Part shown: positions 1 to 8,380 of the stretch, piece by piece | Numbering within the stretch: position 1 is the stretch's first letter | Layout: every line of letters starts with the position of its first letter | Source: an uncultured Chlorobiota bacterium | GTDB lineage: Bacteria > Bacteroidota > Bacteroidia > Bacteroidales > JAADGE01 | Assembly: GCA_947311265.1 (NCBI GenBank) | Contig: CAMZKQ010000020.1 | Location: 1-13,519 of the forward strand | Direction: 5' to 3' | DNA length: 13,519 nucleotides | Position numbers and translations under genes: made by a program | The notes under the pieces: generated by a model | The model's input: only the letters and a program-made list of their open reading frames with translations | The model's database searches: none | Told to the model about the DNA's origin: nothing

Positions 1-464
1 GTACCAGTAATGGTAATTTTTTGTGCCGGTGTAGAAAATGAGTTGGAGGTTATTTGAGAGCCTGCCCTATCAGTAATAATTCCTAGCTTAGAAATTTTGA
101 ATGCAAGGCTATCATTTTCAGTAATTTGGCTCAAATCTTGTTTTAGCCAAATATTCAAATTAAAAGCATTACTAGTGCCATCGGCAATAGCAATGGCTTG
201 CGAAAAGGTGAATTTCAATGTGTCATTATCCACAACTCCAATATAAGGAGCATCTGTTCCTGAAACAGATAAACTTGCCCCTTCAATAGCCAAAGTCCAG
301 TCTTCTATCGAATTTTCATCAGCTTGTGTAAAATAAATTTCGTTAATACTAGTGGGCACATTATCGCCAGTTCCTGCATCGGTAATCGAAAAATCTAAAA
401 CCGAAATGGCATCGCTTGCATTATCAATAGTAGATGCAATTTCAGTAGGCTCGGTGTTACTGCC
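1..464 (-). repeat. start of super-repeat unit 3 (module A3, partial)
   Basis: A third copy of module A begins at GSNTEPTEIAST (residue 1161), 1443 bp after the second. It runs to the window edge, ending in the segment TPAQKITITGT, which matches the end of A2 (GGQKVAIIG). Whether B and C modules follow cannot be seen. Confidence 0.8.
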
Positions 465-3400
465 TTCGGCAAGGAGGGTATTGCGATTTACCCCTTGCTT
501 TCCGCTGATATATACATCATCTATCCATAAATTTTGGTCAGAGCTAGAGGAGTACTCATAGGAAATACCAAAATAATCGGGGCTAAATAATTCGGAAGAA
601 ATAGTTTTTGAACCAAAAAGTTCTAAATTATCGAAACCTCCTGTGGTGTCGGCATAGACTGCCCACTCGCCGTTAGGCGAACGAGAAACACGGAAGCCAA
701 CTGCGGTATTTGTGCCAATATTCTCTTCCCAGTCTATACCTGTGTTTAGCATTTTTTCGGCATCACCATTGGATATTTTCCAAAGGTATAAAGAGTCGTC
801 GCTACCACTATAATCCACACCAAGTGTGTAGGCATTTATTTCGCCAGAGGGCAACATCTGTGAAGCATCAGCATCGGCAAGTAAAAATACTGCCCAGTTA
901 TTCGACGATGAAGGGTTTACGCCGTGCTGTATTTGGAATTTCCAAACTACAGTATCGGCAGTAAAATCTAAATCGCAGAGGGGACGAGCAATAATATCTC
1001 TGCCCGATTCTGGGTTGTCGAAAATATGATGTAAGGAGTAGTTGCCATTTATTGGGTCAGTGCTAGAGGCCGACCAGCGATTGCTTACTAGCTCGTCCCA
1101 GCCCGTAATATCGCCATCTTCAAAATTATCGCTGGCACAATATATAATGTCTTTGGCGGCAATAGTGTTGGTTTCTTTTTCGGTAAATCCTGTGGTATTT
1201 ACTAAGATGGTAAAATTTTCGATACTGCTGTAACTTAAATCTGACCAATTTGCCGTTCCGGCAACGGCATTTGCCGATAGCCCACTAGTAGAAGAGAGTG
1301 TGCCAGTACCTCCGCTTGTGCTTAGTGTTATTGAGCCAGAAAAATCAGTATCAATATTTCCATTATCGTCGGTGGCAATTGCCGTAAGCGGAAATTCGTA
1401 GTTTACAGGTACTTCTTCGGGGTAGTCTTTGACGATGAATTGCTGCCCAATAATAGCTACTTTTTGCCCGCCCGATAGGATTTCTCCTGCGGGTATTGTT
1501 GAGCCTAAATTGCTGATTTTTAAACCAGTAAGTGGTAATGCAAATTCAACGCTATCGTTATCTGCAATGGCATCTAAGTTAGATTTTAGCCAAATTTTTA
1601 GTTGAAATGTGGAAGAACTGCCATCGGCAACCTCAAGGTCGGAGGGCAGAACAAATTTTAAAGAGTCGTTATCTACAACGCCTGCAAAGTTGCCTGTAAT
1701 TCCTGTGCCTGTAAGGATTGCTCCTGAAATAACTGAAGCCCAATCATTAATTCGGTTCTCTGTGCCTTGGGTAAAATATATTTCTGAAATTATTGTTGGG
1801 GAGGTGTCGCCAGAACCGGCATCGGTAATTTTAAAATCTAAAACTGTAAGGGCTTCGCCTTGGGTATCTATGGTTGATGATATTTCAGAAGGTTCGGCAT
1901 TACTGCCAGCAAGCAGTTGGGAGTCTTTGTTTTTGCCTTGTTTTCCTCGGATATAAATATCATCGACCCATAATTTTCTGTCGGCAGCCGATGAGTATTC
2001 GTAGTGGATACCAAAATAATTAGCGGCGTACATTTCTTGGGCAACTGTTTTTGTGCCTGAAAGCACGAGATTGTCGAAGCCGCCATCAGTATCTACATAG
2101 ACTGCCCACTCTCCGGCGGGCGACCGCTCGATGCGGAAGCCTGCGGCAGATGCTGTGCCTGTGGCATCTTCCCAGTCGATGCCTGTATTTAGTACTTCGG
2201 AGGCAGAACCGGCTGTGATTTTCCAGAGGCGTAAGCTGTCGTCGCTACCGGTGTAATTTACGCCTAGGGCGTAGCCGTTGGCTAGTCCGCTAGGCATCAT
2301 TTCTGCGGCAGCAGCATCGGAAACTAAAAATACGGCCCAATTATTACTGGACGATGGGGTATTGGTGTGCTTAATTTGGAACTCCCAAAAAACGGTATCG
2401 GTAATAAAATCTAAATCGCACAATGGGTGCGAAATCATATCTCGCCCAGAGCTAGGGTTGTCAAAATCGTGGTGTAAGGAAAATCCGCCATTAATGGCAT
2501 CAATGGCAAGTGCTGACCAACGCCCTGCGGTGCTTTCTGTCCAGCCGGCAATGTCTTGGTCTTCAAAATCATCATCAATACAAACTAAAATATCTTGCGA
2601 ATTTATTAAGGCGGAAGTGAGCGGTGTAAGCCCAGTTGTACTGGCAGTTATTGAGTAAAATTCTTCGGTATCGTATTGTAAATCAGTCCATTCTGAAAGG
2701 CCTAAAACTGCGGATTTAGAAAGCCCTATGACTGAACTAAGGTTGCCTGTTCCTGCGGAGCGGGAAAGGGTTATTGAGTTTGTAAAGTCGGTGTCTATAT
2801 TATCGTTGGCATCGGTAGCTGCTGCAGATAATGGGAAATTGACATTTAATGAGGTGAAGCTGGGAATGCTCTGGAAGGCTAGTTTTGTGGCAGTAATGTT
2901 TACTGAGATTGCTCCGCTTTCTATATTTCCTACTCCAAAGGCAGAGCCTGTGCCGCTTGTGCTAATGCTGGTAAAGGCTAGTTTGAAATCTAAATTATCG
3001 TTGTCGCTGATGTTTGATAAATCAGTATTTAGCCAAATTTTGAGGGTGTAAGTTTCGGGTGTTCCTTCGGCAATGGAGATGGAGCTGTTGGGCGAAAATG
3101 AAATGCCTGTGGGTGATATTGTGCCTGTAAAAGTGCCGTCGTTTCCTGTGAGTTCGGCGCCTGCAATGGCATTTGCCCAATCGGCAACTTGGTTGTTTGT
3201 GCCTTGGGTGATATTGAGTGTGTTTATGATTGTGGCTAGCCCGTCGCCAGATTGGGCATCGGTAAATGTAAAGTCGAGTACCGAGAAGGCTTCGCCTTGG
3301 GTGTCTAGGGTGGAATTTATTGAGCTTGGTTCGGCGGCTGCTCCTGCGGCTATTTCGGAGTCGGTATCGTTGCTGGCTACTGCTGTGCCTTTTACAAGGA

Positions 3401-3944
3401 TGTTGTCGATATCGCCTCGCCCGGTAGAGCCTACATTAGGGTCGCCGTTGATGCGTGTGTTGGAGGTCATTATCCAGCGGAGGTAGAGGTTGGCTTGGTT
3501 TTCGCAAGGGGCTGGTAATGCTAAATCGACCACATCTGCGGAAGTCCAATCGGAGGCTACGGTAATTGTGCTAGATGGTACATCTACCCAAGCAATGCTA
3601 TCGGTACTGTATTGTATTTTGAAATCTCTTGGTGCTGTGGAAGAGCCACTTTGCTGGGAGGATACTGTTAATGTGCCGTATCCTGTTGTGGCAATGTGGA
3701 TGCACCAATATTTTGTGTCCATACCTGCGTTCCATTTTTTTGTGGTAAATGAAAAATTGCCCCCGCCTTCGCTTCGGTAAACAGTAGTGCCAGTAGTGTT
3801 GTAGCTAACACCTCTTGATGTATTTGGGGCAACACCTGCATCTGCTATGGAGTCTTGGTCGTCAAAATTCCATTCTGCGAGGGTGGTTTGCGAGTTTGCA
3901 GTAATTCCTGCAAAGAGGAATGCAATTAGTAATAATTTTTTCAT
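1..3944 (-). CDS. large secreted multidomain repeat protein (surface/adhesin-like), 3' end outside window
   Basis: One open frame runs from the ATG at 3944-3942 to the left edge (1314 codons, no stop). It starts with a typical signal peptide (MKKLLLIAFLFAGITANSQ, cleavage about residue 19), so the product is exported. Residues about 20-190 form a unique N-terminal beta-rich domain ending in an aspartate/glycine-rich stretch (GRGDIDNILVKG). Then follows A-B-C-A-B-C-A: A (from about 201, 680 and 1161) is an unnamed beta-rich module with EPSEISSTIDTQGEA-like openings; B (about 346-450, 836-930) looks like a bacterial Ig-like fold (FPLTAIATDDNGNIDTDF); C (from about 455 and 936) looks like a LamG/concanavalin-type jelly roll (PLCDLDF, SSSNNWAVFL, LWVDDIYI). 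No catalytic motif is recognised. Family knowledge suggests a T9SS-exported surface or extracellular protein, but the C-terminus that would carry a sorting domain lies outside the window. Divergent from asd. Exact role unknown. Confidence 0.9.
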   Translation of the reverse strand, partial: MKKLLLIAFLFAGITANSQTTLAEWNFDDQDSIADAGVAPNTSRGVSYNTTGTTVYRSEGGGNFSFTTKKWNAGMDTKYWCIHIATTGYGTLTVSSQQSGSSTAPRDFKIQYSTDSIAWVDVPSSTITVASDWTSADVVDLALPAPCENQANLYLRWIMTSNTRINGDPNVGSTGRGDIDNILVKGTAVASNDTDSEIAAGAAAEPSSINSTLDTQGEAFSVLDFTFTDAQSGDGLATIINTLNITQGTNNQVADWANAIAGAELTGNDGTFTGTISPTGISFSPNSSISIAEGTPETYTLKIWLNTDLSNISDNDNLDFKLAFTSISTSGTGSAFGVGNIESGAISVNITATKLAFQSIPSFTSLNVNFPLSAAATDANDNIDTDFTNSITLSRSAGTGNLSSVIGLSKSAVLGLSEWTDLQYDTEEFYSITASTTGLTPLTSALINSQDILVCIDDDFEDQDIAGWTESTAGRWSALAIDAINGGFSLHHDFDNPSSGRDMISHPLCDLDFITDTVFWEFQIKHTNTPSSSNNWAVFLVSDAAAAEMMPSGLANGYALGVNYTGSDDSLRLWKITAGSASEVLNTGIDWEDATGTASAAGFRIERSPAGEWAVYVDTDGGFDNLVLSGTKTVAQEMYAANYFGIHYEYSSAADRKLWVDDIYIRGKQGKNKDSQLLAGSNAEPSEISSTIDTQGEALTVLDFKITDAGSGDTSPTIISEIYFTQGTENRINDWASVISGAILTGTGITGNFAGVVDNDSLKFVLPSDLEVADGSSSTFQLKIWLKSNLDAIADNDSVEFALPLTGLKISNLGSTIPAGEILSGGQKVAIIGQQFIVKDYPEEVPVNYEFPLTAIATDDNGNIDTDFSGSITLSTSGGTGTLSSTSGLSANAVAGTANWSDLSYSSIENFTILVNTTGFTEKETNTIAAKDIIYCASDNFEDGDITGWDELVSNRWSASSTDPINGNYSLHHIFDNPESGRDIIARPLCDLDFTADTVVWKFQIQHGVNPSSSNNWAVFLLADADASQMLPSGEINAYTLGVDYSGSDDSLYLWKISNGDAEKMLNTGIDWEENIGTNTAVGFRVSRSPNGEWAVYADTTGGFDNLELFGSKTISSELFSPDYFGISYEYSSSSDQNLWIDDVYISGKQGVNRNTLLAEGSNTEPTEIASTIDNASDAISVLDFSITDAGTGDNVPTSINEIYFTQADENSIEDWTLAIEGASLSVSGTDAPYIGVVDNDTLKFTFSQAIAIADGTSNAFNLNIWLKQDLSQITENDSLAFKISKLGIITDRAGSQITSNSFSTPAQKITITG
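465..1907 (-). repeat. super-repeat unit 2 (modules A2-B2-C2, 481 codons)
   Basis: Second copy of the tandem unit, anchored at GSNAEPSEISST (residue 680). Module C2 opens with CASDNFEDGDITGW exactly 1443 bp after its counterpart in unit 1. Shared invariant strings with unit 1 include SSSNNWAVFL, PLCDLDF and LNTGIDWE. Cysteines occur at equivalent places (the opening CI/CA cysteine and the one in PLCDLDF), perhaps a structural pair. Confidence 0.85.
1908..3344 (-). repeat. super-repeat unit 1 (modules A1-B1-C1, 479 codons)
   Basis: First copy of a long in-frame tandem unit within the surface protein, anchored at the GAAAEPSSINST segment (residue 201). It contains module A, an Ig-like module B and a jelly-roll-like module C that opens with CIDDDFEDQDIAGW at about residue 455. 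Copy 2 shows the same motifs in the same order 1437 bp further on. The similarity is clear at protein level but diverged at DNA level, so the duplication is old and under selection. Confidence 0.85.
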
Positions 3945-4068
3945 ACTTTTGAGCTTATTATTTTGTAGAAAATAGTGTTTTTTTGTATCTGAAAAATAAG
4001 GTTCTTAAAAAACTGAAAAAGTATAAAAAGTTTAAGGGATTAACAAATTTAAAAGGGTAAATATTTTT
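3945..4068. promoter_or_regulatory. divergent intergenic region between surface protein and asd
   Basis: A 124-bp AT-rich spacer must hold the promoters of both divergent genes. A minus-strand TAAATTTG (4051-4044) fits the Bacteroidota -7 consensus TAnnTTTG and would give the surface-protein gene a leader of roughly 95 nt, but the nearest TTG (4081-4079) is 27 nt away, beyond the usual 17-23. No exact plus-strand match was found for asd. An AAAGGG stretch 12 nt before the asd ATG is a weak ribosome-site candidate. Confidence 0.3.
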
Positions 4069-5043
4069 ATGAAAATAGCAATTGTAGGAGCAACTGGTTT
4101 GGTGGGCAGTATTATGCTTAAAATTATTGAAGAGAGGAAGTTGGATATTACTGAATTAATACCTGTTGCTTCGGCAAAATCAGTGGGCAAAAAATATGTT
4201 CAATTTAAAGGTAATCAGTTGGTTATAGTTTCTATTGAGGAGGCTATTGGGCGAGTACCAGAGTTTGCATTATTCTCGGCTGGTGGTGCTGTTTCTAAAA
4301 AGTATGCTGGAAAGTTTGCAGAAAATGGAACAATTGTAATTGATAATTCTTCGGCTTGGCGAACAGATGAAACAAAAAAACTAGTTGTGCCAGAAATAAA
4401 TGTGAGCTGTTTAAGTAAAACGGATAGAATTATAGCTAACCCCAACTGTTCTACCATACAGATGGTAATGGTTTTAGCACCTTTGCATCAGAAATATAAA
4501 ATTAAACGGCTTGTCATTTCGACGTACCAATCGGTTTCTGGCACGGGAGCTAAGGCATTGAAACAGTTTGATAATGAAGTGCATGGGATTGATGGGGAAA
4601 TGGCTTATCCATATCCAATTTATAAAAATTGTTTACCGCATTGCGATGATTTTTTGGATAATGGCTATACTAAAGAGGAGCAGAAATTAATTTTTGAAAC
4701 GAATAAAATTTTAGCGGCTAATATAAATATTACCGCTACTGCGGTAAGAGTGCCTGTTTCTGGTGGGCATTCGGAGGCCGTAAATATTGAGTTTGAAAAT
4801 GATTTTGATTTACAAGAAGTGAGTGAGGTATTGGCAAGTACTAGCGGTGTTGAGCTGCAAGATAATCCTGAAAAGTTGGAATACCCAATGCCTTTATTTG
4901 CCGAAGGAAAAGATGCTGTTTTTGTGGGGCGTATTCGCCGAGATTTTTCGCAGAAAAATACGCTTAATTTATGGATTGTTGCTGACAACCTAAGAAAAGG
5001 GGCGGCCTTAAATGCAATTCAGATATTGGAATGCTTGCTATAG
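4069..5043 (+). CDS. asd: aspartate-semialdehyde dehydrogenase
   Basis: Catalyses NADPH-dependent reduction of L-aspartyl-4-phosphate to L-aspartate-4-semialdehyde, the branch point to lysine/diaminopimelate, threonine and methionine; cytoplasmic. At 324 residues it is full length. Visible hallmarks are the N-terminal dinucleotide-binding motif GATGLVG (7-13), the phosphate-site segment SSAWR with Arg98, the catalytic cysteine Cys127 in NPNCST, the STYQSVSGTG loop (151-160), and RVPVSGGHSE with Arg227 and His234, the substrate arginine and acid/base histidine. Glu203 and Lys206 probably match the other substrate-binding pair. The C-terminal GRIRRD...NLWIVADNLRKGAALNAIQI segment is typical of the Bacteroidota type. 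It stands alone, divergent from the surface-protein gene and converging on the carrier gene with only 24 bp between stops; no lysC or dap gene is next to it. The start is fixed by the Rossmann motif directly after Met1. Confidence 0.97.
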   Translation: MKIAIVGATGLVGSIMLKIIEERKLDITELIPVASAKSVGKKYVQFKGNQLVIVSIEEAIGRVPEFALFSAGGAVSKKYAGKFAENGTIVIDNSSAWRTDETKKLVVPEINVSCLSKTDRIIANPNCSTIQMVMVLAPLHQKYKIKRLVISTYQSVSGTGAKALKQFDNEVHGIDGEMAYPYPIYKNCLPHCDDFLDNGYTKEEQKLIFETNKILAANINITATAVRVPVSGGHSEAVNIEFENDFDLQEVSEVLASTSGVELQDNPEKLEYPMPLFAEGKDAVFVGRIRRDFSQKNTLNLWIVADNLRKGAALNAIQILECLL

Positions 5044-5067
5044 GGGGGCGGTTTTGGAAATGGGTAT

Positions 5068-8000
5068 CTAAATGCTATCAAAAATATGTTGTAATATTTC
5101 TGTTTCATCAACCAGTAGGTTAAAGTATTTGTAGCGGTTAATAATAAGGACTTGCGTTTTGCGTACGGCGGTTAGGTATTCGGCATCTTCTGTAATATTC
5201 ATGCCTCGAGTAATTATTATTTTTTTTCTAAATATAATTTCTTCTTTACCTTCGGGTTGAAATGAGAGTGAGCCTTTTAGCATAATGAAAATATCGTCAG
5301 AACCTTGATATTCAGACAATAAGCGGTCGCCTTTTTCTAGGGAAATGGGTACAATTAACTTTGCAATTTTCACAAGGTGTTGGTCGGGGATACTAAAAAA
5401 GAGCTGGAATCGACGGAGTAATTTTACCTTATCGGGCAGCAAATAGCCTGATGACTCTGTGAAAATGGGAATCATTTTTTGTTTTTCAGCACTCATGTGC
5501 GAAAGGTATTCGATACATTTTGCTGCATTTTCGTCATAAACTACTTTTGCGGCGGCAGAATATACTAGCTCGTCGGGGTGAAACAGGCAAAGGAAAACTT
5601 CGTCGGGCAAATCACTCCTTTTTATGTAGTTGAGTACTGGTTTAATATTTTCAGAAGTCCATAAAGGAATGTCCTCATAGCTATTGGCTTGCATGTTTTG
5701 TGCATTGGCAGATTGTTTTTTCTTGTGTATTCTTCCCATCATTTCTAATATTTTAGAAATGGTCCAGTTGCCTAGCTCATCAAAATCACGCATAATGCCA
5801 TCGCTAAGGCGTTGTTTGAAAGTGAGTTTTTTTTGTGGGAAGTATTTTGATAGTTTTTTTATTTTCTGTGGCACCGAAATATCATCGAACATCGGGATTA
5901 TAATTGGCTTTAAATCCTGAATAATAAAATTGTCGATTAGTTCTAGGGCATAGATTGTATTTTTTCCGACGATGTTTTTTTTGATTAAACTAATAACACG
6001 TGGGTCGTGTAGGAAACTAAGTAGGCTAAAGAGTTGCTCGTAGCTACTGCTTTTTTCTTGGTCGAGTGCCAAAAATAGTTTTAATGTGTTTTTTTCGTCC
6101 TCAATATCTTTTATGGCCGAAAGTATCCAAAGTAGATTTTCTACCACATCGGCAACTTTTTTCTTTACCACTTCTTGCTCCTCTTCTAGGGCTTGATATT
6201 TGCAATAATACAATGCCCATATTGCAGCGAGTTGGATACTTCTACTAGGGTAATTGAGTTGGGCTACAATAAGGCTTCGGGCTGGTTTAGACCCCATTTT
6301 AGCATAAATTTCGATTATTTTTTCTAAAATATCCTCCTCTTGTGTATCGGTGAATAACTCTTCGAGGTAGGGGAGGGTAACTTCGCCCATATCTAGGATT
6401 GCAGCGGTACTGAGGTGGTAATATTGTGGGGATTTTAGTAATAAAATAATTTGTTCTATTAACTTTTCGGAGCGGTGTGTTACCGCTAGTTTTATTATTG
6501 CACTTTTTACTTCTTTATTTCTACTTTGCAGAAGGGTGAGTAGAATTTGCTCTGTATTTTCAAGCTTATTTTTGGTCAGAAATTTCACCACTTTTAGTTG
6601 TTCTTTGGAGTCTTTAGAGGCTACAAGTGCTGTAATATCTGTGGCTGAAATATTTGCCTCCTTAAAGTCTAGGTACTGCGATGCTCTACTGGCGAGCTGC
6701 TTTACCTCTGCATCTTCTGTTGTTTTTAGTAGTTTATCGATTTGTTTTTTTGTGCGTTCTCGCCAAGTGGGGTCGATACTGCGAAGGACTGCTTTTTGTA
6801 TTTCTGTATCTTTTTTTTGGAGTAAGGAGGCTGCATAAGGCTCAAAAATACGGGGGTTCGTTTCCGAGAGGATATTTACTGCTAGGTTTACTACATTATC
6901 ACTAAAGCGTTTGAATTTTTTGCCTAAAACTTCTGTACCGTATTGGTATTTAGAGGCTTCTCTTTGTTTCTTTTTGCTGAGTTCTCGCAAAACTTCCCTT
7001 AGTTTGCTTTTGTAGGCCAAGTAAAGTCGCCATGCAACAAAAGTCCAGCCGACTAAAATAGGGATAAAAAGGACGGAAAAATACTCTAATTTAAAGCCAT
7101 CGCCGGTATCCAAGATAACTTTTATTAGGAGTAAAAAAGCTCCTGCAATACCAATTGCAAACTGCATTACTACGCCTACTTTTGTTTGTACGGCAAGTTG
7201 TAGGCTTTCAGGAAGCGGTTGGTAGAGGATATTAAAAGCTGGGTCGTCTAGCCCTCGGCGGAGGATACGCTCCATGGATTTATTTAGTGTCATCAGTACT
7301 AAGAAAATAATGGTGGCAGTACCGGAGGTAAAGCCAACTATGGCCGATATTATTACAATAATAGTAAGTGCGATGGGCATAACGGTTAGCCCTAATTTTA
7401 CGCCATAGCGGCTCAATATTCGGCTAGAAAAATAGGAAATGATTAATTCGCCTACTTTTAGACCGGCAAAAACAAGTGCCAAAAATCGGGGGACGCTGCC
7501 TTCGTCTGCAAATAGTGTGTCTGAGTGTGCCTTTATCCCTGCAAGGAAACCAAAATCGGCAACGTAAATTACGGTCATCGAAAGTGCTGCGGCAGCAAAA
7601 ATGAGGCGGAAATATTTTTCTTTTAATAGCTCTCGGAAACTATTATTTTCTTTTTTTGTGGCCTTTCCTGCTATTTTTTTAGGGACGTGTTCAGGGAATT
7701 TCTTATAAATGATAATTAGTAAGGCCATGCCTATTGCTAGGCTAACTGCTGCAATGGCGAGTAGGTTGTAGCTTGTGCCTATTATTTTGGCAATTAAAGG
7801 GATTATCAAGTAGCCTAATATCGAGGCAATTACGCCACCCATGTTGATTAGCCCAAAAAGGCGTTTTATTTGAATAAGGTTCAGGAGCTTTATGGCCAAC
7901 CCGCCAGCTTCTATGCCAACAAGGGAAATGAACGGCCAAGCCCAAATGAATGCAAAGTAGCTTAAATATTTGTCATCGACATGCCCCAGTGCAGCCCTTA

Positions 8001-8301
8001 CTGCTACTGTAACAATGATCATGAAAAGTAATGCTCCGAAAAATAGGTTTTTACTTTTTATTTTTTTCTGTAGAGCGGAATAAATGGCGGTGGTAAGGTA
8101 GCCTGCAATCCCGGCAATGATATATGCCATTGGGAGTTCGTCCGAGCCGTAGTTTTTTATAAATACGGCATTGGCCTGTACAAAATAAAATGCAATAAAT
8201 AGTCCTACAAAAAAAGAATGAAAGAACAACAGCGAAAATTTTGTTGTTTCCTCAGCTTTTAAAGCTAGAGTTTTTATAAGAAATTGTTTGTAAGACAGCA
8301 T
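5068..8301 (-). CDS. NTT/ADP-ATP-translocase-like carrier fused to HEAT-like repeats and a cNMP-binding-like domain
   Basis: A 1077-residue membrane protein with three parts. Residues 1-430 hold about 12 hydrophobic segments (near 22-44, 58-78, 85-104, 111-138, 150-172, 178-199, 231-255, 268-290, 301-323, 325-340, 375-398, 406-430). The segment LDDPAFNILYQPLPE (351-365) resembles the DPxxxxxYxPL signature of the nucleotide-transporter (NTT/Tlc) family, a divergent MFS branch. Residues about 460-800 are repeated amphipathic helices of HEAT/armadillo type. Residues about 965-1077 resemble the cyclic-nucleotide-binding (CAP_ED) fold (FFSIPDQHLVKIA, LEKGDRLLSEYQGSDDIFIMLKGSL) but lack a recognisable phosphate-binding cassette. 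The substrate is unknown; classical NTTs exchange ATP/ADP in energy parasites, which need not hold for a free-living bacterium. It lies 79 bp downstream of the sensor gene on the same strand, with no consensus promoter between, so co-transcription is likely. The family call is firm at fold level, weaker for transport specificity. Confidence 0.8.
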   Translation of the reverse strand: MLSYKQFLIKTLALKAEETTKFSLLFFHSFFVGLFIAFYFVQANAVFIKNYGSDELPMAYIIAGIAGYLTTAIYSALQKKIKSKNLFFGALLFMIIVTVAVRAALGHVDDKYLSYFAFIWAWPFISLVGIEAGGLAIKLLNLIQIKRLFGLINMGGVIASILGYLIIPLIAKIIGTSYNLLAIAAVSLAIGMALLIIIYKKFPEHVPKKIAGKATKKENNSFRELLKEKYFRLIFAAAALSMTVIYVADFGFLAGIKAHSDTLFADEGSVPRFLALVFAGLKVGELIISYFSSRILSRYGVKLGLTVMPIALTIIVIISAIVGFTSGTATIIFLVLMTLNKSMERILRRGLDDPAFNILYQPLPESLQLAVQTKVGVVMQFAIGIAGAFLLLIKVILDTGDGFKLEYFSVLFIPILVGWTFVAWRLYLAYKSKLREVLRELSKKKQREASKYQYGTEVLGKKFKRFSDNVVNLAVNILSETNPRIFEPYAASLLQKKDTEIQKAVLRSIDPTWRERTKKQIDKLLKTTEDAEVKQLASRASQYLDFKEANISATDITALVASKDSKEQLKVVKFLTKNKLENTEQILLTLLQSRNKEVKSAIIKLAVTHRSEKLIEQIILLLKSPQYYHLSTAAILDMGEVTLPYLEELFTDTQEEDILEKIIEIYAKMGSKPARSLIVAQLNYPSRSIQLAAIWALYYCKYQALEEEQEVVKKKVADVVENLLWILSAIKDIEDEKNTLKLFLALDQEKSSSYEQLFSLLSFLHDPRVISLIKKNIVGKNTIYALELIDNFIIQDLKPIIIPMFDDISVPQKIKKLSKYFPQKKLTFKQRLSDGIMRDFDELGNWTISKILEMMGRIHKKKQSANAQNMQANSYEDIPLWTSENIKPVLNYIKRSDLPDEVFLCLFHPDELVYSAAAKVVYDENAAKCIEYLSHMSAEKQKMIPIFTESSGYLLPDKVKLLRRFQLFFSIPDQHLVKIAKLIVPISLEKGDRLLSEYQGSDDIFIMLKGSLSFQPEGKEEIIFRKKIIITRGMNITEDAEYLTAVRKTQVLIINRYKYFNLLVDETEILQHIFDSI

Positions 8302-8380
8302 TGGCTTTGGTAAAGGCGACTTTATGGTTTGTTTTTTAGATTGACTTTTTTATACAGTTCAAAATGTAAGCCAAACTAAT

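Noticed and set aside
1..3344. Repeat pattern considered as mobile element or CRISPR
   Set aside because: The repeats are about 1440 bp, in frame, diverged at DNA level and inside one coding sequence; there are no short direct repeats with spacers, transposase or terminal inverted repeats.
352..3780. Several plus-strand open frames of 60-137 codons
   Set aside because: They lie antisense to one continuous 1314-codon minus-strand frame with a signal peptide and repeated modules; their products have no domain-like pattern and no plausible start signals.
4215..4988. Minus-strand open frames of 80 and 107 codons
   Set aside because: They are fully antisense to asd, whose motifs are all intact.
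5044..5067. Rho-independent terminator between asd and the carrier gene
   Set aside because: The 24-bp gap has a G-run but no stem-loop followed by a T-run on either strand.
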